Part shown: positions 25,477 to 37,189 of the stretch, one piece after another
Numbering within the stretch: the first letter of the stretch is position 1
How the letters are laid out: every line of letters begins with the position of its first letter
NCBI GenBank assembly: GCA_029204225.1
Contig: CM055097.1
Span: 13,130,721 to 13,194,720 of the forward strand
Length of the DNA stretch: 64,000 nt
Direction: 5' to 3'
Source of the DNA: Diphasiastrum complanatum
Lineage: Eukaryota; Streptophyta; Lycopodiopsida; Lycopodiales; Lycopodiaceae
Notes under the pieces: generated by a model
The model's database searches: none
The model's input: only the letters and a program-made list of their open reading frames with translations
What the model was told of the DNA's origin: nothing
Position numbers and translations under genes: made by a program

Positions 25477-26505
25477 CCCCTTCTTAATCTAGATCCGTGA
25501 AAGCCTTGATCTTCAGGCTTAGCAGAGCACAAAATCTGTTGTGTGCATTAACATTGAGTGCTTTCGTAAAAATGTCTACAACCATGTCATGCGTTCTGTA
25601 GTACGTCAAGCTCACCTCTCTGTTGAAAACCTTACCCTTGATGTAGTGATATCTTATCTCAATGTGCTTACTCCTAGAATGAAATCTCGGGTAGCCGATA
25701 AGGCAATAGCACTTTGGTTATCACAAAACGAAGTTGTAGGGCTGTACTGATAAAAAAAAATGTCTGATAGCAATTTTTTCAACCAAAATGCTTCCTTAAT
25801 AGATTGAGAAGCAACAATATATTCTGCTTCAGTAGAAGAAAGTGCGATAGAGGTCTGCTTACGACCGTTACACGAAATAGGACCGCCATTAAAGAAGAAT
25901 GTAAATCTAGATGTGGACTTACGATGGTCTGCATTTCCTCCTCAGCTTGCATCATAATATCCACTGAACTGATGAAGATTGTCATTGCTGACATCTCCAT
26001 AGCAGATGCACTGGTCCATGGTAGCTCGAATATATCACATGACTCGAATAAGAGCCTTCCACATAGCCAGGTTGAGTGAGCTGACAGCAAAAGAGATATC
26101 TGGCTTTGTACAGACCATTGCGTACATGAGAGATCCGAGTATCGATCGATACGGGTATTCTCTCATCTGCTCATCTTCCTGCTTTGTCTGGGGACATTGG
26201 TCCTTTGACAAATGCAGGCCTAGATCCATTGGTGAGTGAGCTAATTTACAATTCATCAAATTGTATCTGTTAAGAACATTATGAAGATACCTTTGTTGAG
26301 TGATGTAAATCAGTCAATTTGCTCTGTCTCTATGGATTTGAATTCCAAGATAGAAATGAGCTTCACCCAGATCAATCATGTCAAATTTTGAGAACAACAT
26401 CTATTTTGAATCCTTGACCATATTGGCATTGTTGCTGAAGAGCAACATATCATCAACATACAAGGTGACGATAAATGCTTGTTGTTTGTCAAATTGCCAA
26501 TCTAG
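25477..26505 (-). pseudogene. Element B2: partial RT and RNase H
   Basis: Minus-strand homology to element C runs from the RT catalytic strand (TLYVDDMLLFSNN near 26.45 kb), through NCKLAHSPMDLGLHLSK and SLMYAMVCTKPDISFAVSSL (26.26-26.04 kb), to the RNase H tail near 25.55 kb (the HIEIRYHYI and TYC region, read in broken frames). Homology ends near 26505 at the edge of element G, so everything upstream of the RT palm is missing. Frame changes make it non-coding. The truncation sits at the junction with G's LTR tail, which suggests deletion or recombination between neighbouring elements. Confidence 0.75.
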
Positions 26506-26611
26506 AACTCTTTGATGACTAGTTTTTTGATAGATTGCTAGGCAAGCATGCAATCACTCTTGTGGATTTTTTGTAGATCCATTTATGGTCCTAAAGTACA
26601 GTACTTTCACA

Positions 26612-26623
26612 TGGTATCAGAGC
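26612..26623 (+). promoter_or_regulatory. Primer-binding site of G
   Basis: TGGTATCAGAGC directly follows the LTR end TTTCACA. Confidence 0.8.
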
Positions 26624-27583
26624 CAAGTACAAGAGCATTAACCATTGATCAAAAGAAAATCCATTTTTAGCAAGTTTTGGTGCTAAAGACTAGTATTGAG
26701 AGGGCAAGCTAGAATCTTGATTTTGGTGAGGGGATTGGATCCCAAACTTGGATATATAGTTTTCACACGTGTGGTAGCCTCTGAACCTACATTTAATGCA
26801 TGGTATTCTTTTGATCCAAATAAATTCAATTTGTGAGCTTTTGATGTAATTTTTGGTGGAAATCTTAGGATAAGCTACCAAGATTGAGTGCCATTGATTA
26901 GATTTGACATAGCATCATGAGATCTAATTAATCTAGGCTGAAATAAGGTCCTATAAACTTGTTTTACAGGTCTTGAAAGTACATCCAAAAGTGAGAGGGA
27001 GATTTAGTCATGTTTTTGTCCAAAAATGGTAAAAATTGATAGGATTTAATAAGTCTTTGATAGAATCTCATCTAATCTTCATTTCATCTGTGTGAGGGAG
27101 TGTAAAAACTATGACTAGAAGTCCAAAGAGAGGGCTAGAAGTCATATTTGAGGTAATCAAGACAAAGTGAAACCTTTGTGAGTTTCTAGGTCCAAATCAA
27201 AACCAATTTTCTTGAGCATTGTTTTGTAGCATCCTTCCAAAAAGTTCTTTTGAATAAAAATCAAGGGGATATTGCTACTTGAATCTTTGTGCATTTCAAG
27301 TAATTTTCTAGTGGAAAAATCATGGAAAAGAACTTAGGGAGGGTTGAGAAGTTCAATCTACTTTGTGTTCATTGATTTTCTCAAGAGTAGTCAATAGAGT
27401 AAAAAATTGGCAAGATTTGATTGTTAATAGATTTCACTTCATCTTATCTTCATTCCAACTTTGTGAGGGAGTGCTACAACTGAGATTATAAGTCCATTTG
27501 TTGGATTAGAAATCTAATTTGAGTGAAACACTACAAGTGTGAGACCTCAAATCTATTTCTTGTCTGTAGAATTCACTAGTAAG
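26624..27583 (+). repeat. Leader of G with internal tandem repeat
   Basis: The untranslated leader contains two related blocks at about 27.03-27.19 and 27.40-27.55 kb. They share TGTGAGGGAGTG, ATAAGTCCA/AGAAGTCCA and GTGAAAC words at a spacing of about 370 bases. A CACACGTGTGG motif lies at 26763. Confidence 0.5.
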
Positions 27584-28390
27584 ATGGGATCTATTGGAGC
27601 ATACCTTCTAGAAGCTAGTGAGAGATTGAATTCTACTAATTACGCTATTTGGAAGGTTAGGATGGAGTCAGTCATGGTGCTCCAAGACCTTTATGAGTTC
27701 TTGATTGAGGATGAAGATGAACCTCTAGGTGCACATGATCAGCTAAATACAAGAAGAGATCTAGGATTGCACTTCATTGTGTGAAGATGAATGTAAACAA
27801 TGATTTTTTGAGAGAAGTATTAGCATGTACTAGTGCTGAAGAGGCTTGGGAGCCTTTAAAATCAATCTATGACTCTAGCAACACTTCTAGAGTCCTCATG
27901 CTTAGAAATCAGATTTTGCAAAGCATGAGAAGAGGTGAGGAGAGTGCACAAGATTATGTGCTTATAATCAAGTCTCTAAATAGGGAGTTGGCTTCCATTG
28001 GAGAGAAGTTTCATGATGGAGAGCTTGTACAGATTGTCCTTAATGGTCTAGGAGATGACTTTGCAAATTTGGTCCAAAGTTTTGCCATCCAAGACACTTT
28101 GCCAACTATAGAAAACCTCAAAGTGTATTAGTGGCTAAAGACTGTAGGATGCTTGACGCCAAGGCAAGAATGAGTTCATTGTCCTTGCAAGATGGAGATG
28201 AGAAAGCCAATTTCTCATTCAAGGGCAAAAAGAAGACCAATGGAAAGAAGAAGCTCAAAGGACAAGTCAAAGCAAAAATGCTTCTTTTGTGAAAAGAAGG
28301 GGCATTATGCATCCGAATGCTACAAGTGGCTAAGAGCACAAGAGGAGGAGGACAAACAATAAAACCTTGCACATGAGGAGGAGGAGGATG
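27584..28390 (+). pseudogene. Element G gag
   Basis: ATG at 27584 gives MGSIGAYLLEASERLNSTNY, then AIWKVRMES, like A's Gag start. A one-base shift near 27.73 kb moves the continuation to the frame at 27781 (KMNVNNDFLREVLACTSAEE ... NTSRVLMLRNQIL ... IVLNGLGDDFANLVQSFAIQ), which stops at 28131. Lysine-rich sequence and a zinc knuckle (CFFCEKKGHYASECYK) follow near 28.28 kb in another frame. It is an inactive copy, but the order and content of the UBN2/DUF4219-type Gag are clear. Confidence 0.85.
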
Positions 28391-29205
28391 AAGTTGATGT
28401 ATTCTTGATGGCATCTACATCCTCACCAACAAGCAATGGCAATTCAAGAGATACATGGTGGATTGATGGTGGGGCTAGCTCCCACATGTCTCGTGAAAAA
28501 GACTTTTTCTCAACCTTACAATCATTCAATGGTGCTAAAAAGTTTTTCTTCACTACAAGTGATGAAGAGTGTAGGATAGATGGTGTTGGTACCATCTCTT
28601 TGTATCCAGAATCCTCAATAAGCATGGATCTAGAAATGTCCTTTATGTACCATCAATCACCAAGAATATGCTAAGTGTTGGTCAACTCTTGGAAAGTGGT
28701 TTTGATGTCCACTTTAAGCACAGTGTTTGTTCCATTTTGAAGAATGATGTTTGCATTGCAAAGGGATATAAACATGGAAGATTGTTTAAGTTGGAAGCTA
28801 GTGTTGCGTTTGAGAGTGTGAGCTTGGCAAAGGAGGGGAATCATTCAAGAGGAGATCTTGGCAAAGTGTGATCTTGCTTGCATTGATGAGGAGCATCAAA
28901 AGGAGGAAGATCTTGAGGATCAGCCTCAAATCATGAGAGTTCCAAGGGAGTCCTCAATGACAATGGCCGAGTCACCAAATTGCATGCAAATTGTCCATTC
29001 AAGTGTGCATCTTGCAAGGATGGTGAGCATTGGAGAGTCTACTATATTTGAATACTTTTTGAATAGTATTAGTAGACATGGAGTCACTTGTTGCTTATCT
29101 TTAATATCTATGATGTTTAGTACTTTGTATGACATGACAATGAAAATGAATGCTTTCAAATCTCCATTTGTTGTTGATAAAGCAATTTCATTTGCATAAC
29201 TATTT
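28391..29205 (+). pseudogene. Element G protease and decayed integrase start
   Basis: The protease motif is WWIDGGASSHMS (Ser to Gly at the active site), near 28.46 kb. The frame at 28668 gives MLSVGQLLESGFDVHFKHSV and SILKNDVCIAKGYKHGRLFK, nearly the same as element I. Integrase is reduced to a degraded IVHSSVHLARMVSIGES with neither catalytic aspartate. The frame stops at 29199 and homology ends near 29215. The zinc-binding pre-integrase segment (HxxxH..CxxC) seems to be deleted between 28.86 and 28.98 kb. Confidence 0.75.
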
Positions 29206-29239
29206 TTGTAATAGTTTGAATAGAGTCATAAAAGATGAA

Positions 29240-30165
29240 AATAAACTCACGACCAGTGATACGTATGCAAAGACGGATATGGCGTGGACCCGGCTTACCA
29301 GCCCAAGTAGCATAAGCAAGCTGAGCATGGCATATAGCTAGATCAGGGGGATCAGGAACAGGCTCAGTGGGTGTGGCAAACTGATCAACAGGTGGGTCAT
29401 CATCAAGAATATCAAGGCATATGGCAAAATAGGGACTATCATCAGGTGTGTCAGCATCATGGAAATAGACGGCAGTAGCAGTGGCAGGCTGTCGGCAATC
29501 ACGGGCGATATGATCAGGACTCTTACAGTTGAAACGTAGGCGCTTTTCATGAATCTCAGACATCTCAGGCTGTGAGTAGCGACGAACAAAAACAGGACGA
29601 GGAGAAAAAGGAGGACGTGGTGCAGAAGGAAGAGTGGACGAAGGTGAACTAACAAATGTGGGACTAGCAGAGGATGGAGAGGAAAAAATAGGACGTGTGA
29701 AAGGACGCGAAGGACGAGAAACAGAGGAAGAGATGGGAGAGTACTTGTGTTGTAGTGCGGTAGCAAGGGAGATGGCGTGAGAAAGAGTGAGTGGAAAAAA
29801 AGAAGAAACATCATATCTGAATGCGCCTAGTAGACCAGCAACGTAGCGAGAGATGAGCTCCAATGTAGAAATATCTGGGAATAGATAGGAAAGCTCTGTA
29901 AATTGTGTCATATAAGTAGCCAAGTCACCAGTGTGAGGTAAACTTCGAAAGACGTCGCGTTGTCGAATAAGCCACTGAGGATCAACCATCGCTAGGTGGA
30001 GTGCTGTCATAAACTTTGTCCAACTAGCAAGGCCAGGGTGTGAAGCCGTCTGGTGAAACATGCGCCACCAAGTAGCAGCACGGCCCTCCAAATGTAAAGC
30101 AGCCAAATGTATCCGCTGAATGTCAGTCTCATAAGCATATAAAAAGGCTCTGGGGCCTGTACATG
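29240..30165 (-). pseudogene. Ty3/gypsy-type gag fragment
   Basis: The minus-strand frame begins upstream of 30106 (AYETDIQRIHLAALHLEGRA, then ATWW), the hallmark of the retrotrans_gag domain (PF03732 type). It continues with SWTKFMTAL, DLATYMTQFTELSYLFPD and ISRYVAGL. A Pro/Ser-rich linker and a zinc knuckle (RFNCKSPDHIARDC) follow, with the first Cys replaced by Arg. The acidic stretch after the knuckle leads into a degraded protease start (YDSIQTITKI where a DSG motif is expected). Homology stops near 29240 beside element G. The N-terminus is cut at a TAG at about 30166. It is the only gypsy-related sequence in the window. Confidence 0.8.
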
Positions 30166-31145
30166 ACTAATATAAAATGTGTAACCAGAAATATACATAA
30201 CCAACAATAAATGTAAAGAGGCCTGCAGAATATATGTAGAGTAGCCCAGTAGACCTGTATCCTGTAGTCTGTAACTATTACATAATACATAATTCCACAA
30301 TTTTCAAAACTTGACAAGCCTTAAAATTTATACGATATCACAGGCTACCAAATTGACACTAATTTAGGAGACTAGGGGCAGCATAACTAGGTTGACATAC
30401 AAATGTGAATATGTATATGGTTAATATTTTAAAGAATGATTCTCAAGGAATCTAACATGGGTGGTCAACCCCATCTCAAGCAAGATACACCAACTCACCA
30501 CGCATGAGAATATAAGTATTTCACATTGCTATTACGAAACCTCTTTTGAGTTATCCTCAAAACAACTCATAAAAGGGTTGATATGCTCGTATAAAAATTT
30601 AAAATCGTTAAATACTTTATGAAAAAAACAAGTTCCATTCTTATACTTTGCCGATTTTTCGAGCATTGAGTATTTTACACAATGATAGCATTAGTAAGTA
30701 ATAGAGCTCAAAAAAGAAAGAAGATCTCCAAGACTAATTAGAAATTGCAATGAAGTTCCATGGGAAGGAAGGCTGGATGAGATAAAAATACACAACTGTC
30801 CTGTGAGATTTTACAGAATATGCACTGCTATTTCCTCAATGGGATCTGAAATTCATGGACATTGGAAGTCAAATCTTAGGTGCAATGAGCACTGTTCATA
30901 GGCAATACGTGGACATTGGAGGTCAATTCTTAGGTGTTCAGTAGCAATAGATCAAGAATACAATATATTATTCATCTGGATGCGCACTCAGAAGTTTTGG
31001 TCTGTGATTTTGATTTTTCATCTTTACTATCATATGAAATTTCCAACCAAGTGCAAGTGACCGGCAGTACTTGTATATCAGCAGAACTTGTATGTGTACA
31101 CTGTCGAAGACTGCTGAGCCTAGAGGCTCCGTTCTGAAAACTTAC
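30166..31145. other. No gene; short repeats
   Basis: No coding frame recognised. Two copies of GTGGACATTGGA(G/A)GTCAA.TCTTAGGTG-like sequence lie in tandem at about 30.85-30.94 kb. A dispersed repeat copy begins at 30536. Confidence 0.4.
30536..30668 (+). repeat. Dispersed repeat, copy 1
   Basis: It shares GAAACCTCTTTTGAGTTATC at its start and the order of ACAAGTTCC...TATA.TTTGCCG..TTTTCGAGCA at its end with 33045-33232, in the same orientation. Confidence 0.55.
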
Positions 31146-31326
31146 GACCAGCAGAGATTAATAATATTAAATGGTGGAAATGCAAGTTGTTCGTGCCAGA
31201 GGAAGAATCTTGGGAAGCGGAATAAAGAGAAACTTGATAATCAAGAAAACTGTGTTCTCGATTAGGCACCCTGATTCCTGAAACTACAGGTTGTTGTTGT
31301 TCAGTGTTAAATGTTGACGATGCCAT
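31146..31326 (-). CDS. Candidate first exon, unknown protein
   Basis: An ATG in a good plant start context (TGAAATGGCA) opens a clean frame, MASSTFNTEQQQPVVSGIRV, then PNREHSFLDYQVSLYSASQD, and runs to a strong donor (GGTC|GTAAGT) at 31145. The codons look used: serine-rich N-terminus, no stops. No downstream exon is recognisable on the minus strand before the gypsy fragment at 30.2 kb. It could be a real gene start, a captured exon or chance. I do not recognise the protein and no membrane or signal segment is evident. Confidence 0.3.
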
Positions 31327-33044
31327 TTCAAAATACCAGTAGTAGTAGTCGGAAGTCCTTTCTCTTTCTCTTCAGTCTTGACTCGGGAAGACAAATGCTC
31401 CTTCGTCTACGGATCGTGCAGAAGTCTAGATACTTTAGAAGCAACTAGTCCGGTTAGACAAGTCACGATTCACGACCTGGAAATTGTGCAAGAACAGGCT
31501 CCCATCATATAACATGACCAATTTTTTATGCATAATTTATATACTTCAGTGTTGACCTTTACAGAAGGTAAACTCGTAAATAATTCAACCTGTAATCTAA
31601 TTTAAAATTTAAGTATACGTTCATGCTCGGAAGTCTGGTGTAAGATCCCTGACTTCGATTGTAATTTGTGCTAATCACGAAACTGCTAGTGTGCAGTTTT
31701 TATTAAGCTATCCACATCAGCTATCTTCAACTTAAAAGGATAAAGAGATCTATTGTATTTGTCCACGAAACCATGACAAAATTTACGTTGTACAATGTAC
31801 ACCGCACTGTGCACAACGCTGCAATTTTTTTTTTCTGAAGCAAGGAGCGCTTAGTGCTGACCGGTGACTCAGCCACAGCACAAAACAACTTGGCGGCGTT
31901 CTGCAGAGAGCCAGTCACGAGTATTTTGGCAGTGACCTCTGTCCGACTCTGCATTCCGAGAGAAAGAATTCAAGTTTATGATTGTTTCGTAAGGAACAGC
32001 TTCAAAGCTTAAAGCAATTTGGCGTGTAAATCAATGGTCATTGCAACAGCCGAGAGTCAGAGGTTCTTGGAACCGATGACAGTACACTGTACTGCTCTCT
32101 CAATGCCCATGAGTCATGAATCATCTCTGCGCTTGCAGCTCAGCGCACCGGACTGCTCAGAGTCCAGACTCCAGACTCCACATTCACATCATTCTTGTAC
32201 GGGTTACAAGCGTCAGCAATAACCGCACACCAGCAAGAAACGAGAAAGAACACAATTATTAAAAACTTTAACATTGTTCGAGATAATAAAAAAATTAAAA
32301 CGTTGTAAGTTGTAGCTTGCTTATGCAATAACCTTAGGCATATCCTTATTGTAATTTGTAAGTTAATTCATTCATAGTTTCACCATCCTCTATAAGTTTA
32401 TCTTTTGCAGCTGCAGATAAAAAGTCCAAAGGTCTGGACTCTGGACTCCGGAATCTGGATCATCGTAGAGGCTTCTGGGCCTTCTGGCAAATGATCTGGG
32501 CAATAAAGCCTGACTTAAAGTACAGCCCGTTAGGACTTTCAGACAGGCATCAACAACAGGTAATGTGCATTGTGTATCATTGTATATATCATAAAATCTT
32601 AGGGATTTTGCAATTTTTGCATATTGCCATATATTATACATCTGACTTTCCAGTAAATCTCAGTCACACAATGTATCACTGTTCATACAATTCACAAAGA
32701 TAGTTTGCTCCAACAGTCAACTTTGTGTTATCATTGGAGTCTGGACCCTGGCCTGCAAGCTATACTTCGTACGCTGTAGAGACACCCAGTATAGACAATA
32801 GGTGCCCTCTTACAGAAATGCTCAATACTTATCAACCTAATCGTTCGATTATTGGTAAGTAGGTTTCTCGATTCGAGATCATCCATAGTTAAATCAAAAT
32901 TTAGCAAAGGAACATGCTACCTAGGAGTCAACTGCAGCTGTAATTTTTTCTTCCTTATAGCATAGGTAACATCCCAAATTCCCAATATGTGTACATTGGG
33001 ATTTGGAAACCATGGACTAGGGATTGCCTCGGTGCCGGAAACCT
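31327..33044. other. No gene recognised
   Basis: Less AT-rich than the surroundings. CCAGACTCCAGACTCC near 32.17 kb and its near-complement GTCTGGACTCTGGACTCC near 32.43 kb could pair. No coding frame can be supported. Confidence 0.4.
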
Positions 33045-33232
33045 CTTTTGAGTTATCCTCAAAAAACCTGCATTTTATAGACTTTTTTTCAGTTTTTTGA
33101 AGACTTTTACTTATAAAAAGGTATATATGCTTTGTATAAAAAATCGCCAGACATTCTATGATGCCGGCTTTTGAGAAAACTTGCCGGTTCAGTTCCTATA
33201 GTTTGCCGCTTTTCTCGAGCACCGCCTTGCCT
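33045..33232 (+). repeat. Dispersed repeat, copy 2
   Basis: Second copy of the repeat at 30536-30668, about 55 bases longer because of insertions in the middle. Confidence 0.55.
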
Positions 33233-34650
33233 TCCAAGTTTTGCTTGGCTTTCTTAAATTGTGGAATGTCCAAGGAAGCTCTATTTTTTCGGATGTTATT
33301 TTATTTTTATTTGTTCAATATGAGATGTCGCCAATTCCATAAAGCCAATGTCCCGAGCTCAATGGGGGGGAAGAGAGAGAATTTGGCACTGGCAATCCAA
33401 GATAGATGAAGAGCGAACATGCAAGGATGGAACAATTCTTGTATGACAAGGGGAATGATTTGGAAATGCTCATATGGAAGAGTGTGTAGAAGATGTCATA
33501 TGCAAGTGGTAGATGCTTTGCATATGGGGTAAGAGATGTGAGGAAAAGGAAAATGCAAAATAGTGAAAGTTGAGCAAACTAGTGAAGGCTAGTTAAACAA
33601 AATTAAATGTTTGGAGTAAACAAACGCATAACATGTCAAATCCTTCATTCGTGGCCAAATTTACAGGGCTTCTTGTAACACAAGCTATCAAGGTGTAATT
33701 TTATCAGTTGTATTGGAATAGTTTGAATGCAATGTTGCCAAAAAATCACAATCAAGTTCATTTCAAAATATCCATATTAAGTTGAAAATCCTACAAAAGA
33801 AAAATCTAATGACTTTTTGTTTCTTAAAAGTTTATAACAAGAGATTTCTAAGCTCAACAAAATAATGTGCAAGATAAATTTACTTTTAATATGTATCAAT
33901 ATACCAAGACAATTATAAAACAAAAGTGCATTGAGAAAGTGACCACTCAAGAAAGGACAACTCAAGAAATGACATATGCAAAGTTACAAAGTACGACATG
34001 GTTGTCAAAGTTTTCAAAAAATAGAAAACACAAGAGGAAAATAAACTGAAAGACCAATAAAACATGAAAATGACTAGAATGTAGCTTTCATGACTATCTA
34101 CAATCTACACAAAAAAAAATATTGTTTCCATTTTGGTATTGAACCTACAGTCATTGCACAATATAAGCATAGATACTTCTAAAATCAAACAAGCGAATGG
34201 TATTGATTTTGCAGGAGTGTCAAATTGTCCTTTACTGCCACAATCTAGAGACTATTGAAAAGAGATTTGAGATTGATTGTTTTTTATGCAATAGCTAAAT
34301 TATGAAGACGTTACAGACTAAGCTACAATATCCAAAAACACCATAGTGAACAATTTCAACACTACTTTGTGTGTGCACTCTTTTTAATATTTTTGCAAAC
34401 ATAAGAACAATAAATACTATCACTATTGGTGGACACCAAGAACAAGTTTTTGAGAAGAAATACCTTGTGGTGAAAGAAAGACAAACCAAGCTTGCCAAGA
34501 AACTTTACACTATTTATGCTAATATTATTCAGAAAATTAGGTGGAGAGAAATGAAGAGTGCGGTGTTTAAAAATGAGAAAATGTTGAGGATGAAGTTGAT
34601 AGTTACTTCTATTCGAAGCTTGAACTCATAAAACAATTATAGAGGATTTT
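33233..34650. other. No gene recognised
   Basis: AT-rich sequence with only short frames that resemble no family known to me. Confidence 0.4.
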
Positions 34651-34656
34651 AGATAA

Positions 34657-35230
34657 ATGTTCAAAAAATGCAAACAAAGTGGTTGTGTGCAAAATATTTG
34701 TAAAATTATGAGCTGGTTTACACCGATCTACAACGAGGCAAAGAAGAAACAACAACAACAACCAAACTCCTCCAACGCGGCGGAATTCAAGGAGCAAGAT
34801 ACACATTTGTTAATGGCTTACAATAGCAGCAACGAAGACTATGATAGCTGGTACCTGGACAACGACGCTACCCAACACATGACCTCTCACAAGGAATGGT
34901 TTACCGAATATGCAACTTATAGCAGAGATCAATTCATCTACGTCGGAGATTCTAGCACCATACGTGTGGAAGGCAGAGGAGCAATGAAGATCACCTTCAA
35001 CAACGATCTATCTATTTGTGTTCCTAACGTCCTTAATGTTCCTCAGTTATCAAAAAACCTGTTATAAGTCTCTAAGATAACTGATGAGGGCTGCACTGTT
35101 ACTTTCTCATTTGAGCAGTGAACAATACTCGAGGAAGATACTACTCTGACTACATGCACTAGAGTCGAAAATCTTTACATACTCTCTAATTCAGTTGCAT
35201 TAGCTAGTATCTCTAATGAAAATGTAAATG
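34657..35230 (+). pseudogene. Element F: gag end and protease
   Basis: The frame at 34657-35067 starts in a damaged zinc knuckle (KKCKQSGCVQNICK, His lost), then a lysine/glutamine-rich linker. The protease motif is WYLDNDATQHMT, where DSGA is expected; both changes are G-to-A. The linker VPNVLNVPQLSKNLL ends at a TAA. Everything 5' of the zinc knuckle, including LTR and PBS, is missing, so F is 5'-truncated at about 34650. Confidence 0.8.
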
Positions 35231-36445
35231 ACAATGCTGTTCTGTGGCATAGTCAATTTGGACACATGAATACAAGATCACTTTCTTATATGCGTTGTAA
35301 TAATTTAGTTGATGGACTAGATTTCCCTTCTTCATTAGATAGGAAATCTTTCTTTTGTGAATCGTGCATCTATGGGAAGCACTCCAGAAGCAAGTTTTCA
35401 AAATCATCAAAACAAAGCATGTATTGGATCTTGTACATAGTGATCTCTGTGGTCCAATGCCAACTCCGTCATTAGGAGATGAAATCTATTTTATTACTTT
35501 CATAGATGATTATTCTAGATGGTCTAAAGTCATGTTCATTAAGCACAAATCTGAAGCCTTTCAATGCTTCAAGAGATTCAAGGCCATGGCTAAGACACAA
35601 ACATCTACAAAAGTGAGGCACTTCGAACTGATGGTGGCAGCGAATACATCTCTAATGTGATGTCTAACTACATGGTTGAACATGGTATTAGAAGACAGTT
35701 CACCACTTCCTATTCACCTCAACAGAACAGGATTGCAGAAAGGAAGAATCGAACTCTTCTCACCTCAGCCAGATCCATGCTACATCAAACACACCTACCT
35801 GCGAAGTTCTGGGCAGAAGCTACTGCCACAGCCTGTTATGTGCAGAACAGATCCAGCACCAAAGCCGTCAACAACAAAACTCCTCATGAAGTTTGGCATG
35901 GGCACAAGCCTAGTGTCAACCATTTAAAAATCTTTGGCTGTATATGTTTTGTTCACATTCCTAAACAGCTTAGGAAGAAACTGGATCATAGGACAAATAA
36001 ATGTATTTTCATTGGCTATCCTGATGAGCATAAAGCTTATAAAGTTTATGATCCATCCACCAATGTACTATTTGTCTTTAGGGATGTAATATTTCAAGAA
36101 CATACATACTATGATTTCAAACAACCATCGATTAACGATGCTATGTCATTTCATCCTATTTTACATAGCATGGATTCTTCCAACGTTGATGTTCCTTCTA
36201 CAGAATTTGCAGCTACAGCTACAGAAGCCGAGCAGCTGATAGTACATGTCATCAGACCAGACCAAGCTAGCTCGAACAGATCTGGAAAAATTCAAGAAGA
36301 AGCATCATTGCATCCTGGTCAACCAAACGTTCGCAGATCCTCACGGACTCAGACAATTCTTGAGAGGTATACATCTCAATCATTCTGGACTTCACCAGAA
36401 GAACCAGAGAGCCTAGCCGAAGCAATTAATTTAAGGATGCTGTGA
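35231..36445 (+). pseudogene. Element F integrase
   Basis: The zinc region (HSQFGHMNTRSLSYMRC ... CESCIYGKHSRSKF) is at 35.25-35.40 kb. The frame at 35364 gives LDLVHSDLCGPMPTPSLGDE and FITFIDDYSRW. The DGG.EY region is split by a one-base shift near 35.63 kb. The frame at 35657-36445 has the ERKNRTL block with catalytic Glu (NRIAERKNR), LPAKFWAEA, the GKxPHEVW-like block (KTPHEVWHGHKPS) and the C-terminal GYPDEHKAYKVYD. It is thus complete in content but broken by frame changes. Confidence 0.85.
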
Positions 36446-37182
36446 AGTGGCAAGAAGATATGGAAGGCGAGTACAACTCACTTTTGACGAATCAGACCTA
36501 GACACTGGTCGACTTCCCCACTCAGAAGAGAGTTATTGACAACAAGTGGATCTTCAAGAAGAAGATCAACTTTGATGGTTCCATTGCTAAATGAAAAGCA
36601 CGGCTAGTGGCTAAAGGATTCACTCAAGTCCAAGGAGTGGATTATCAAGAAATTTTTAGTCTTGTCATCAAGATATAGTCAATCAGGACTCTGATTGCAT
36701 TAGCAGCTGCGAAAGACCTCAAAATGCACCAAATGGATGTCAAGACATCATTTCTCAACGATAATGTCGAAGATGAACTATAGACCTTCCAACTGGAAGG
36801 ATTTGAAGTCAAAGGCCAAGAGCACAAAGTGTGCAAGTTGCACAAAGCAATCTACAGTCTGAAACAGGCCGCAAGAGCATGGTTTGATAGAATCAACTCT
36901 TATCTCATTCAATTGGGATCTGCAAATAATTTAGTTGACTATAATGTTTATTTGAAGCATATAGGCACCAATTCAGTTCACATAGCTCTTTACATAGATG
37001 ATGCATTTATTTTGTCTAATGACACTTCTCTACTGCATGCTAGTAAGAGTGATCTATCAAAGGAATTTGACATGATTGATTTAGGAGTTGTCAATTTTTT
37101 GCTAGGAATTCACATTACTAGAAATAGGCTTCAAAAGAAGATCTATCTTAGCCAACAGGCATATCCAAAAGTTGCGAAGTGA
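36420..37182 (+). pseudogene. Element F reverse transcriptase, 3'-truncated
   Basis: The RT opens with KWQEDMEGEYNSLLTNQT and NKWIFKKKINFDG, then a stop. ARLVAKGFTQVQGVDYQE, KMHQMDVKTSFLND and the frame 36829-37182 (CKLHKAIYSLKQAARAWFDR ... ALYIDDAFILSND ... DLGVVNFLLGIHITR) follow. The catalytic strand is YIDD. Homology ends at SQQAYPKVAK, before the RNase H domain, and is joined directly to LTR-like sequence at about 37190. RNase H has been deleted. Four stops lie between 36.49 and 36.79 kb. Confidence 0.85.
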
Positions 37183-37189
37183 GAGAAAA

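Larger units (their letters stand above)
26510..29215 (+). mobile_element. Copia element G, truncated at both ends
   Basis: The last ~100 bases of a 5' LTR (ending ...GTACTTTCACA at 26611), a PBS, a ~960-base leader, gag, PR and a decayed INT start. RT, RNase H and the 3' LTR are absent. At about 29.22 kb it abuts a minus-strand gypsy gag. The LTR tail (GCAAGCATGCAATCA...TTTAGATCCA-like) resembles A's LTR end, and the Gag resembles A's Gag, so G belongs to the same broad lineage. Confidence 0.75.

Noticed and set aside
29338-29814. 158-codon minus-strand frame rich in Leu, Ser and Pro
   Set aside because: Shadow of the gypsy gag linker in another frame of the same strand.
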